Assembly: GCA_016744575.1 (NCBI GenBank)
Contig: JADGEC010000011.1
Location: 1 to 48,638, forward strand
DNA from: Sulfurimonadaceae bacterium
GTDB lineage: Bacteria; Campylobacterota; Campylobacteria; Campylobacterales; Sulfurimonadaceae
Direction of reading: 5' to 3'
Length of the DNA: 48,638 nucleotides
The notes below the pieces were generated by a model. It was not told where the DNA came from and made no database searches. It saw nothing but the letters and a program-made list of their open reading frames with translations. Of this stretch, positions 1 to 7,933 are shown one piece after another. How positions within the stretch are numbered: the stretch's first letter is position 1; the number at the start of each line of letters is the position of its first letter. A program made the translations under genes and the position numbers.

Positions 1-1
1 T

Positions 2-373
2 GTCGAGCGTTTTATACAGAACGACTATTCTGATTTTCGCATCGATATCGTCGATGGGGAGTTTGTAAGCTGTTATGGAAGAAAGGCAAGCGGCCGCGAT
101 TGGCGGACTAATGTCACGGCTGGCGGAAGCATCATCATGCGCGAGGCTGACGATGAGGTCATCGATATCGCCAAACGAGCTTCGGCGGCACTGGGCATGG
201 ATATCGCTGGAGTAGATATTCTGTACGATACGGAGCGTGAAGAGTATGTGGTACTCGAGGTCAATGGTATCCCCGCATTTGCGACACCAGAGCAAGAAGC
301 GATGGGTCTGGATTTCAATGACAAGAAGATCGAGTTGATCGTAGATATGATCGATAGAAAGACAAAAAAATAA
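2..373 (+). CDS. RimK-like ATP-grasp ligase, C-terminal part (cut by left edge)
   Basis: The reading frame is open to the left edge, so the N-terminus lies outside the window. What remains is the C-terminal half of an ATP-grasp fold: an acidic DFRIDIVDGE strand, the RDWRTNVTAGGS stretch typical of RimK-like ligases, a conserved GVDILYD strand, and the metal-binding E-x-N in LEVNGIPAF. Family members join an amino acid (often glutamate) to a carboxylate of a protein, peptide or cofactor using ATP. The substrate cannot be read from this fragment. The next gene starts about 20 bases downstream on the same strand and is also ATP-grasp, so they probably form one operon. The fold is secure; RimK itself is not established. 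Confidence 0.82.
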   Translation, partial: VERFIQNDYSDFRIDIVDGEFVSCYGRKASGRDWRTNVTAGGSIIMREADDEVIDIAKRASAALGMDIAGVDILYDTEREEYVVLEVNGIPAFATPEQEAMGLDFNDKKIELIVDMIDRKTKK

Positions 374-392
374 AAAGATCACTGGAGAGATG

Positions 393-1721
393 ATGGCAAA
401 GAAAAGATTACCGAAACTGGGACTACTTTATATGGACTATGTCCTTAGATTTTTTGATAAGAGCAACTTTAAAGGGTGGCCGGACCATATAGAGACAGTC
501 GTCTATCACTGGGGGAACGACAAGACTCGTTTCATCAATGAAGTCCGCCGCAAGAACATCGAAGTGCTTGTCGGAAACATCCCGGCGACGGCTTATGAGA
601 CCTTTAAAGAGATCTCAGCCGCACTTCCGCATGTGCGTTTCGTCCCTTCTGTAGAGACACAGTACTCAAACAAATCAAAAGAGAACGTGACACTCTTCTG
701 TGAGAAGTATGATATTGATGCGCCTAAGACTGAGATCTTCTATGATATGGCAGAGGGTTATGAGTACCTTAAAACGGCAAAATATCCGAAGATAGTGAAA
801 CGAAGTTACGGACCATCGAACTACGGTGGTTACTATGTCCATAAAGTCGATGATGCCAAAGAGGCTAAAGAGCTGTTTGATAAAGAGAAATATGTCCCGA
901 TGTACATCCAGGATGCCATCGATCTTAAAGACAGTGGGGACCTTCGCGTCATGCTCATAGGCCACAAGCCAGTCTGTGCGTTCTGGCGTTATTCAGGTAC
1001 TGGTGAGTGGATCACGAACACCTCACAGGGTGGTTCTATGAGTTATGAGAACGTCCCGATGAACGCACTTGAACTGGCAGTCAAAGCTTCCAAGGCAGCG
1101 AAGGCTGAATACTGGGCAAGTGATATCGCTATCGATGCAGAGACTGGTGAAGCGACTATCCTCGAGTGTGCGACAGCATTTGCCGCATTCCCATACATCC
1201 GTGACTGGATAGGACAGTACATCATGTGGGACCTCAGTGACGGACGTTTCAGGATGCCACATGTACCTCTCTTCTCATGGGAAGAGCTTGGTAAGATGGA
1301 TCCTTCTGTACTTCGTACGCTGCGTCACCTTTATTTCGCTAAGTATGAACCTTCAGCAGATGGTGAGTACTGGTTGGCAGATAAAGGGAACTTCGATATG
1401 GAGCTGACAGATGAGTCACATCCTGATGATGTACCAGACCCGATCGAGCCTCCTCAAAAAGAGGAAGACCTTCCGGCGATCGTCAAAGAGGCTTTCAGTG
1501 AAAGTGAGGAGATCCAGAGTGATATAGAAGAGGATGAGCGCTTTGAGTTCACTACTGTCACATTGACACAGCTTATGACACTGTACGGTATGGATGATGA
1601 GACTGCTGTGAAGATCAAAGAACTCATCGACGCAGGTGAAGTAAGTAGCATCGATACGCTTGGTGAGTACGACTTCATCACCGAGCAGCAGCTTCATCAA
1701 TGGACAGGCTCGTTCCAATAG
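393..1721 (+). CDS. ATP-grasp domain protein with C-terminal helical tail
   Basis: This 442-residue protein has an N-terminal pre-ATP-grasp part (about 1-100) and a central ATP-grasp region. The centre shows the nucleotide-binding lysine strand YPKIVKRSYGPSNYGG (about 132-146), the acidic DLRVMLIG strand (about 183-190) and the strand ATILECATA (about 254-261). At the usual metal-binding E-x-N position it reads E-C-A, so the canonical Asn is absent. Residues 330-385 are acidic and low-complexity. The last 50 residues (TLTQLMTLYGMDDETAVKIK onward) resemble a helix-hairpin-helix or ComEA-like repeat. ATG at 390 and 393 are both possible; GGAG at 384-387 fits 393 better. It lies between another ATP-grasp gene and an M14 carboxypeptidase. 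Substrate unknown. Confidence 0.8.
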   Translation: MAKKRLPKLGLLYMDYVLRFFDKSNFKGWPDHIETVVYHWGNDKTRFINEVRRKNIEVLVGNIPATAYETFKEISAALPHVRFVPSVETQYSNKSKENVTLFCEKYDIDAPKTEIFYDMAEGYEYLKTAKYPKIVKRSYGPSNYGGYYVHKVDDAKEAKELFDKEKYVPMYIQDAIDLKDSGDLRVMLIGHKPVCAFWRYSGTGEWITNTSQGGSMSYENVPMNALELAVKASKAAKAEYWASDIAIDAETGEATILECATAFAAFPYIRDWIGQYIMWDLSDGRFRMPHVPLFSWEELGKMDPSVLRTLRHLYFAKYEPSADGEYWLADKGNFDMELTDESHPDDVPDPIEPPQKEEDLPAIVKEAFSESEEIQSDIEEDERFEFTTVTLTQLMTLYGMDDETAVKIKELIDAGEVSSIDTLGEYDFITEQQLHQWTGSFQ

Positions 1722-1734
1722 TATTTTCCCCTTT

Positions 1735-1770
1735 AAGGATGGAGCTGCTTTTCGCTGCTCTCCTATCCTT
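1735..1770. other. imperfect hairpin between ATP-grasp and M14 genes
   Basis: AAGGAT (1735-1740) pairs with ATCCTT (1765-1770), and GGAG (1741-1744) with CTCC (1760-1763), leaving one bulged base and a T-rich loop. No T-run follows, so it is a poor intrinsic terminator. It may be an mRNA processing or attenuation structure. A short hydrophobic ORF (1739-1810, another frame) runs through the same bases. Confidence 0.4.
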
Positions 1771-1806
1771 ACCATCGACCATCTTCATGAGTATCCGAGG
1801 TAGATT

Positions 1807-4398
1807 TTGAGACAACAATATAGTTCCTATCAAGAGTGTGTAGATTTTTTCAGTGCAGCCCAGAAAAGCCATCCCGATCTCTTTCGGGTAGAGACGATCG
1901 GCGAGACCTGGGAAAAACGTGATATGTTTGTCGTGACCATCAGTAAAGGCATGAAAGATGCTGATGTCAAACCGGCACTTTTCTATACCGGTACCATCCA
2001 TGCTAGAGAGTGGATCGGTATCGAGCTTTCCATATCCTTTGCCCAGTATGTGCTTGACCATATCGATTATGATCCGCAGCTTATCAAGATGCTTGAACGT
2101 GCGACGTTCTATATGGTCCCTGTGGCTAATCCTGACGGTTACGAGTACTCGCGTAATCACTTCTCGTTTTGGCGAAAGAACCGACGGCAGAACGCTGATG
2201 GGACCTTTGGGGTAGATCTAAATCGTAACTTTTCAGTGGGTTTTACACCCAATAAGAACACTTCGTCCAATGTCTACTCCGGACCATCGCCTTTTAGTGA
2301 GCCGGAGACCTTGGCACTGAAGAACTATATGGAAGACCATCCCAACATCACCATAGCTCTTGATTACCACTCGCAGGGAAATGTCATCTTCCCGGCACAT
2401 AATTTCATCCATGAGGATGCACTTGATGCTACCGACCTGAACGCACTCTCTGCCAATATGGCTGAAGAGATCCGCAGGGTCTCGGGACGAGAGTACGGCA
2501 TACATATGGGAAAACCACCGACACATCTTATCTCCGGAAGTGGACGTGAGTTTTACTACTCCAAGGGAACATTGTCACTTGTCGTCGAGGTCGGTTCACG
2601 CAATATCTCTGACTATCAGGAGAACATGACCGAGAACATCAATGAGAACATCCCGGCACTGATGTATGCACTCTCTGAAGCGCCTCATTACAAATCTGAT
2701 GGTCTAGTACGTGTAGAGGCTTTTATTTCTACTGCTTCAAATGACAAAGAGATAGAATTGAGTTGGGAGTATCCTGAGGATGACTCCATCTACTTTGAGA
2801 TATACCGCTCAAGAAAACGTAAAGGTTACACGCAGAGTTCTAACCGGGTAGGGATGACTAAATCACATACTTACACTGATCGGCATCTTGATCCTGCGAC
2901 AGAGTATTACTATTTTATCCGTGCGGTGAACAAAGAGCGTTATATCAAGTCACCGTTCGCCCCTGTGGTAGGTGTCCGGACTCAACCCGCTTATAATATG
3001 TTCTCTAGCACGCTCTTCTCCCTTAAAGAGGAGATCGGTTATGTCGGTGAAAAGACACTGAAGAACAAAGATCACTTTGGGAACAACTCGATCTTTGTCG
3101 GTATCTCCGAGACAAAGGGAGAGTGTTTCGGGGTGAGCAGTTTCTCACTGGAAAGTGTTCCAGAGAACGCCGTCATCAAGTCGGCTCGTATCTCTTTTTA
3201 CCCGATGAACCGTGTCGCGGTACAGATAGAGAAGTTTGGTGAGTGGCGTGTGGGTCTGATGGATGAGAGGACTTGTGATACGCTCTTTAGCTATGATGAT
3301 GTCAAGTCGGCAAAGATCCTTGGCTATATCGGCAGTCCGACACGTGCGAACCAGCTCTCGCAAGGGGTCTGGCGTACTTATGAGTTCTCCAAGCAAGAGC
3401 GTGTACTGATGCAGGAGTCTGTGAAACGGCGAAAAGCGGTCTTTCGTATGGAGGGACCAAGAAGTCTACCTCTGGACCGCTCTTCACAGCTTATGCAGTG
3501 GGATATTGGCTATGGTGATTACAGTGGAGGCCTGAACTTCCGTCCAAAACTTGAGATCTCTTACACACTTGAAGAGGCCCATCTGGAGTTGCATTCACAG
3601 CGTGAGTTCACCATAGCCAAAAAAGGCATAGAAGAGAGTATACTCTCTGCAGGTTACGATCGTGACGGAAGTCGTGTCTATGGTTGTATGGAGTTTGATC
3701 TCACACAGATGCCAGACATGGAGATGACCGTGATCTCAGATGCTTATGTCGAGATGACGGTACAGAAGATCGACGCTCTGAAACATCTTCGTTTTCACCT
3801 GGAACTGGTCAAGATGAACAGTAGCAGGGAGAAGAGTTACGAAGATGTCAAGGGACGTGAGATCATTGAGCGTATAGGTTATGATGTCAGTGTATCAGAC
3901 CTAAAGTCAGAGCGCTCACAACGTTTCGTCTTTGATCGTCTGGCAGTCGCTGAGATGGCGCGATCGGTCCAGAAGAACGAGAAGCTTTTGTTTGTCATCT
4001 ACGCCTCTTCGGAGAAGACTTATAGTAAATTACAATCAGTAGACTGGATGGATGTGAAGCGTCAGGTCCGCCCAAAACTGATCATCGACTACATCAAAAA
4101 ACGGCAGCATGGTGTAGAGAAGGTCAATAGCCTGCATACCTCTATAGAGAACGGAATGATCCGGCTGGATTGGAAGAACCCTTCTGATGATGCCTTCCGT
4201 GGCGTGATCGTAGTGAAAAACCCTTTCCATATCCCATCTTCACCATTTGATGGGATCAAACTCTATGGGGGACCGGACAGCTATACCTATGACAACTTTG
4301 GTGATCAGCAGGTACAGAAGTACTATGCAGTCTTTACCTATGATGATGTACCCAACTACTCAGAAGCCGCCTGGGTCGGTCACAACTTGGAGTCATGA
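1807..4398 (+). CDS. M14 zinc carboxypeptidase with FN3 and beta-sandwich domains, no signal peptide
   Basis: Residues about 1-290 form an M14 metallocarboxypeptidase with a complete active site: HAREW gives zinc ligands H65 and E68, DYHSQG gives H188, VDLNRNF supplies the Asn139-Arg140 pair that binds the substrate carboxylate, and VVEVGS supplies catalytic E261. It should remove C-terminal amino acids. Residues about 295-390 look like a fibronectin type III domain. About 395-590 and 595-765 are two DNRLRE/CBM96-like beta-sandwiches, and 770-863 another FN3-like domain. Such domains usually belong to exported proteins, yet there is no signal peptide. An in-frame TAG at 1801 blocks extension, and TTG 1807 has a well-spaced GAGG (1797-1800). 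Either the protein is cytoplasmic or its leader lies in another frame. The downstream gene overlaps by four bases. Confidence 0.88.
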   Translation: MRQQYSSYQECVDFFSAAQKSHPDLFRVETIGETWEKRDMFVVTISKGMKDADVKPALFYTGTIHAREWIGIELSISFAQYVLDHIDYDPQLIKMLERATFYMVPVANPDGYEYSRNHFSFWRKNRRQNADGTFGVDLNRNFSVGFTPNKNTSSNVYSGPSPFSEPETLALKNYMEDHPNITIALDYHSQGNVIFPAHNFIHEDALDATDLNALSANMAEEIRRVSGREYGIHMGKPPTHLISGSGREFYYSKGTLSLVVEVGSRNISDYQENMTENINENIPALMYALSEAPHYKSDGLVRVEAFISTASNDKEIELSWEYPEDDSIYFEIYRSRKRKGYTQSSNRVGMTKSHTYTDRHLDPATEYYYFIRAVNKERYIKSPFAPVVGVRTQPAYNMFSSTLFSLKEEIGYVGEKTLKNKDHFGNNSIFVGISETKGECFGVSSFSLESVPENAVIKSARISFYPMNRVAVQIEKFGEWRVGLMDERTCDTLFSYDDVKSAKILGYIGSPTRANQLSQGVWRTYEFSKQERVLMQESVKRRKAVFRMEGPRSLPLDRSSQLMQWDIGYGDYSGGLNFRPKLEISYTLEEAHLELHSQREFTIAKKGIEESILSAGYDRDGSRVYGCMEFDLTQMPDMEMTVISDAYVEMTVQKIDALKHLRFHLELVKMNSSREKSYEDVKGREIIERIGYDVSVSDLKSERSQRFVFDRLAVAEMARSVQKNEKLLFVIYASSEKTYSKLQSVDWMDVKRQVRPKLIIDYIKKRQHGVEKVNSLHTSIENGMIRLDWKNPSDDAFRGVIVVKNPFHIPSSPFDGIKLYGGPDSYTYDNFGDQQVQKYYAVFTYDDVPNYSEAAWVGHNLES

Positions 4399-4733
4399 TG
4401 ATAGCAGCGCTCATATTTACGATCAGTGCCCTTGTCTTTTTGGTGGCCATGTTAAAGCAGCTTTTTGAGACTAACGCTTTCTTTCGACATCTTGAGCAAG
4501 CTCACCCTGAGAAGTTCATTGAACTGGGAAGCCCAAAATGGCACATCCAGTTTGGTGATACGACTTTTCGTGAGGCGATGAAGTACATACGAAGCGGAGA
4601 GTTTGAAGCGCTTGATGATGACATCCTCTCACAACACTACCGCTCGATGCGAAATGCAGAGAGATTGGCGTATGTGGTAGCGGTAGTCGCAATAGCAGTA
4701 ACGATAGTCCAGGCGGTTCAAGACTCTATTTAA
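4395..4733 (+). CDS. UspB-like two-helix membrane protein
   Basis: This 112-residue protein has an N-terminal membrane helix (about 3-20), a middle segment of about 65 residues rich in charged and aromatic residues (HPEKFIELGSPKWH, then MKYIRSGEF), and a C-terminal helix (about 90-108). Length, two-helix layout and the YIRSGEF-type segment resemble the universal stress protein B family and its uncharacterised relatives, whose molecular role is unknown. ATG 4395 overlaps the stop of the M14 gene (ATGA), so translational coupling is likely and it belongs to that operon. Family assignment is by eye and moderate. Confidence 0.55.
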   Translation: MMIAALIFTISALVFLVAMLKQLFETNAFFRHLEQAHPEKFIELGSPKWHIQFGDTTFREAMKYIRSGEFEALDDDILSQHYRSMRNAERLAYVVAVVAIAVTIVQAVQDSI

Positions 4734-4743
4734 AGGTCGACAG

Positions 4744-5175
4744 ATGAAAACACAATGGACACTTCTTCTTATCCCGATGCTTCTTGTAAGTCTACATGCT
4801 GGTAACATCGATGAGAAAGATATTGAGAGTCAGATACTTTATAAGGGCTGTAAAGGGTTGCGTTTCAATGCAAACCCCAGGACTTATGATTATGGCATCG
4901 TCCTTGGTTTTGTCAAGGGCACAGTGGATGCGTATCGTGAACAGTTAATAGACAGTGGGGCGGAGCTTAAGAAAAAGCGTTCCGCTACAATAGCCAGTAT
5001 GACTAGGTCTGCCTGTATGGCAGGGATAAAGGACAAATCTGACAATAGGTTTTATGATGTCTTTACACGAGATGTGAAATTTCATATCAGCCAAGAGTTT
5101 GATGGTGAGGTCGCTATCTCAAAAAAAAGAGAAAGTACTGCCCCCGGTATAGAGTCTTTTTTTGAGAAGCATTAG
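4744..5175 (+). CDS. small exported protein, unknown function
   Basis: The 143-residue product starts with a clear signal peptide (KTQWTLLLIPMLLVSLHAG, cleavage after about residue 19). The mature part has two cysteines, in the KGCKGL segment and in RSACMAG, which could form a disulfide. The segment between them (YDYGIVLGFVKGTVDAYR) faintly recalls Rap1a/Tai-type periplasmic proteins with their cysteine and glycine-rich helix, but too weakly to name the family. It follows the UspB-like gene by 10 bases and is probably last in the operon beginning with the ATP-grasp genes. A convergent DUF4139 gene ends 10 bases beyond. Confidence 0.6.
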   Translation: MKTQWTLLLIPMLLVSLHAGNIDEKDIESQILYKGCKGLRFNANPRTYDYGIVLGFVKGTVDAYREQLIDSGAELKKKRSATIASMTRSACMAGIKDKSDNRFYDVFTRDVKFHISQEFDGEVAISKKRESTAPGIESFFEKH

Positions 5176-5184
5176 TCTATAAGC

Positions 5185-6546
5185 CTATCGCTTCATCCGC
5201 ACAGTCACGTCCCAGTGTCTCGTCTCATCAGCTTTTAATGTCATCTTGAACCTGATGCTATGACCATCTGGTCTATCATATTTTTGGTCACTCTTAATAG
5301 TAGTCTTACTTCTCGCATTGTCTGTCACACCCGGAAGCGTCATCTCTATACTCTTGGTAGTGTCAGAACGATTGCTAAGCGTATACTCGACGGTACTCTC
5401 CGTATAATGCTTATCATCATCACGTTTTTTAAGCTTCTCTTTGGCGATGATATCAAAGTCTGTTCCAAGACGCAGGTTCACCTTCTCCCCCTTGGGAGTA
5501 TTTGGAAGATGTGTCTCTCCTAGTAAGACAGTGGTCTCATTGACCTGAGAGTAGGTACGTACTGTTCCCTTAGGCAGCGGCATAGAGAATGGCGCAAGTT
5601 CGATATAGCGACTAACAGGCTTTTTACGCTCATTTGAGGCATGGAAGGGTGAGTTCATCCGTACTTTATAGTGCCGCTTCACACTGTGCTCTTTTTTATC
5701 GATGAACTTTACCTGTGTCTTCTCTCTGTCTGCAACAGTGACTTTGAATGGGATAGAATAGAAGTGGTAGCCTTCATGGGCCTGATGGGCGACAGGGGCA
5801 GCTGCGACCATATCCATCTCAGGCATGGCTTTCGAATAAGAACGCATCTGGGAGACACGGTTGATATCACCGGCAAGAAGATGCATCTTGACATCCTCAA
5901 AACGTTTACCGGACCGATTGTCGACGGTGATCCATCCGCTAAGGTCTGCCGTATCTTTTCCCAGATCGATGACATAGTCACTTTTCCAGCTGATGCCGGT
6001 GATCAGATAATCAAGACTTAATGTTCCCTGGACATCTTTGTCTACATCCACATTCCACATTAGTGATGGTCGCATTATCAGTTCGCTAGGGATAGAGGAG
6101 AAGAGGATGTCACTATCTGCGATACCACCACTGATACCCTCATCTGTCTTGATGACAGCGGGATCAGTAGCAAGCAGGGTCCCTTGCTTTAAGACCTGCT
6201 TCTCTTTTGGTCCACTTTTGAACTCTACCTCTTTACCGATGTGTGCCTGCAAGATCTTCTTGAGTGTGATCTTGTCGTAACGATACTGCTGTGAGAAGAG
6301 TGAGACTGCTTCGGGGAACTGCACATTGACAGAATCAGTCTGCACTGTGGTCGCGACACCAGGATACGTTATGGTCTGTAGCCCTTTTTTTAGTGTAAGA
6401 CTTTTCTCCTCATGGACAAGACCAAGGTTGGAGTTGTAGATGACTAGCGTAGCATCATCCGTTGTCTGAGAGAGTGTCGAAGCGAAGAGAGAAAGTGTAC
6501 TCGAAAGTAGGAGAGTGAGTATAAGAGGTGAGTTGGGTCGCATCAT
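5185..6546 (-). CDS. DUF4139 domain exported protein
   Basis: The 453-residue protein has an N-terminal signal peptide ending near FASTLS. It then shows the DUF4139 hallmarks: an N-terminal section with NSNLGLVHEEKSLTL and GLQTITYPGVATTVQTDSV, then LSLDYLITGISWKSDYVIDL and WITVDNRSGKRFEDVKMHLL, and beta-rich C-terminal sections ending in DETRHWDVTVRMKR. The family is widespread, probably envelope-located, and has no established biochemical role. Two start codons (ATGATG) adjoin. It is transcribed divergently from the DUF2062 gene and convergently with the small exported protein. Confidence 0.8.
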   Translation of the reverse strand: MMRPNSPLILTLLLSSTLSLFASTLSQTTDDATLVIYNSNLGLVHEEKSLTLKKGLQTITYPGVATTVQTDSVNVQFPEAVSLFSQQYRYDKITLKKILQAHIGKEVEFKSGPKEKQVLKQGTLLATDPAVIKTDEGISGGIADSDILFSSIPSELIMRPSLMWNVDVDKDVQGTLSLDYLITGISWKSDYVIDLGKDTADLSGWITVDNRSGKRFEDVKMHLLAGDINRVSQMRSYSKAMPEMDMVAAAPVAHQAHEGYHFYSIPFKVTVADREKTQVKFIDKKEHSVKRHYKVRMNSPFHASNERKKPVSRYIELAPFSMPLPKGTVRTYSQVNETTVLLGETHLPNTPKGEKVNLRLGTDFDIIAKEKLKKRDDDKHYTESTVEYTLSNRSDTTKSIEMTLPGVTDNARSKTTIKSDQKYDRPDGHSIRFKMTLKADETRHWDVTVRMKR

Positions 6547-6655
6547 GATCCTTTGGTGATGTGGTAGTAGTAAAAGTGTATCAATTCTATGACAACAGAC
6601 GGAAGTGACTTCGATATAAAAGTTGATTTAACTAGCTTAGAGTACAATTATACCC

Positions 6656-7159
6656 ATGATACGAAAAGTCTTTAGAAAGAACAGATCTACTAGTAAGTTT
6701 GATGCCTTTATTGAAAAATATAAGATCCCGAGAGAGTTCTTAAGCATTAACAGAAAGGCAGTCACGCGAGCACTGCTGGTAGGTATCTTTATCGCTTTTA
6801 TCCCGATGCCGATGCAGATGTTGGCAGTCTTGGCAGTAGTGCCCTTTTTTAAGTTCAACATCCCCATAGCTATCTCCATGGTCTGGTTGAGTAATCCTGT
6901 GACTATGCCCTTTATGTATTACGCAGAGTATCTGACTGGGAACTTTCTGTTGATGGCGGATGGGATAGAGACAGTCGAGATGAGTATGGCCTGGTTTCAA
7001 GACAATCTCGATGATATTTTCATACCCCTGTATGTAGGTGCGATGTTCTACTCTGTCGTAGTCTCATTCTCAGTCTTCTTCATAGCTAACCGATGTTGGA
7101 TGTCTTCTGTAAAACGAGAACAAGATGAGAAAAAGAGACGATGGTTTAGACGACGTTAA
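6656..7159 (+). CDS. DUF2062 membrane protein
   Basis: The 167-residue protein carries the DUF2062 signature: a basic N-terminus, a helix around RALLVGIFIAFIPMPMQM, a second around IAISMVWLSNPVTMPFMYY, and a third near the C-terminus (IPLYVGAMFYSVVVSFSVFF) followed by a basic tail. Members are small inner-membrane proteins of unknown function. The start ATG has no Shine-Dalgarno sequence; a TACAAT box at 6643-6648 lies so close that the mRNA may be leaderless. Confidence 0.82.
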   Translation: MIRKVFRKNRSTSKFDAFIEKYKIPREFLSINRKAVTRALLVGIFIAFIPMPMQMLAVLAVVPFFKFNIPIAISMVWLSNPVTMPFMYYAEYLTGNFLLMADGIETVEMSMAWFQDNLDDIFIPLYVGAMFYSVVVSFSVFFIANRCWMSSVKREQDEKKRRWFRRR

Positions 7160-7209
7160 ACACCTCTTTCACTCTAAGACCCATCTGTATTGACTAAACA
7201 GTACGGTCT

Positions 7210-7662
7210 CTAAAACTCTTTCATCGCACGTTCGATATCGCGTTTCATATCTTTCTCTTTGAGATCATGACGCTTATCATGCTGCTTTTTACCTTTAGCA
7301 AGACCTATCTGGACCTTGACGAAGTTCTTGCGGTTGAAATAAAGCGATAAGGGAACGACCGTCAGGCCATCTTTTTCGACAGCGATTCGAAGCTTCTCTA
7401 TCTCTTTACGTTTTAACAGCAGTTTACGGCTTCCCCGCTCTTCATGCCCGTAGTAGTGATGCGTAGTGCTCAACAGGCCGATATGTGCGTTGAACAAAAA
7501 GGCTTCGTCTTGTACAAAACGGACAAAACTGTCTTTAAGATTGACCCGTCCGGCACGTATGGATTTGACTTCACTACCTTGCAGTACCAGACCCGCCTCA
7601 AACTTCTCAAGGATGGCAAAGTCATGATAGGCTTTTTTATTTTTGGCAATTGTCTCACCCAT
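7210..7662 (-). CDS. smpB: SsrA-binding protein SmpB
   Basis: The 150-residue sequence matches SmpB throughout: [40 protein letters not shown], a central [20 protein letters not shown] segment, [20 protein letters not shown], and the basic tail [20 protein letters not shown]. It binds tmRNA and brings it to stalled ribosomes for trans-translation. The start is supported by GGGAGGG seven bases upstream. In other Campylobacterota smpB often lies next to ispE; here the same-strand ispE is 13.7 kb away with the PNAG locus between them. No tmRNA gene was seen. Confidence 0.96.
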   Translation of the reverse strand: MGETIAKNKKAYHDFAILEKFEAGLVLQGSEVKSIRAGRVNLKDSFVRFVQDEAFLFNAHIGLLSTTHHYYGHEERGSRKLLLKRKEIEKLRIAVEKDGLTVVPLSLYFNRKNFVKVQIGLAKGKKQHDKRHDLKEKDMKRDIERAMKEF

Positions 7663-7782
7663 TAAGATACCCTCCCATTTATATATGCTGCAATGATACT
7701 GTAATGTGCCATAATCAAGTATGTAGACACCTATAATACTATTTACTGAAGCGAACGATCATTGGATGACAAAGGTTTGAGA

Positions 7783-7930
7783 CAAGCAGCCCTAGAGCAC
7801 AAACAGTGCGAGGGCCTGCTGCCGAGGCAAACTTAGCGTTAGCGCGTAGTCAAACGGAACTGGCACTAAATGCCGATACCTCCGTCGCTAAAGCGTAAGA
7901 GGGGTACTTGTTCGTTTGGCGTCTTGAGCT
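7783..7930. other. highly structured intergenic element, candidate ncRNA or palindromic repeat
   Basis: The bases fold into nested helices. Helix 1: AGCAG-CCCT-GCAC (7785-7800) pairs with GTGC-AGGG-CTGCT (7806-7820) over loop AAACA. A long-range stem joins CAAACG plus AAC (7851-7860) with GTTCGTTTG (7910-7918). Inside it lie hairpin GGCA/TGCC (7862-7874) and a stem TACC/GGTA (7877-7906) capped by CGC-TAAA-GCG (7886-7895). This is a three-way-junction-like layout. It abuts the hupE stop codon and has no good reading frame. It could be a non-coding RNA, a 3' element of hupE, or a dispersed mobile palindrome. Strand cannot be decided. Confidence 0.5.
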
Positions 7931-7933
7931 TGC

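Noticed and set aside
1739-1810. Independent small gene encoding a hydrophobic 23-residue peptide
   Set aside because: The SD-like AAGG directly abuts the ATG, the peptide lacks a basic start, and the bases are better explained as a hairpin; kept only as a frameshift hypothesis.
7663-7933. tmRNA gene next to smpB
   Set aside because: No tRNA-Ala-like ends, CCA-type terminus or tag-peptide frame could be recognised in the structured element.
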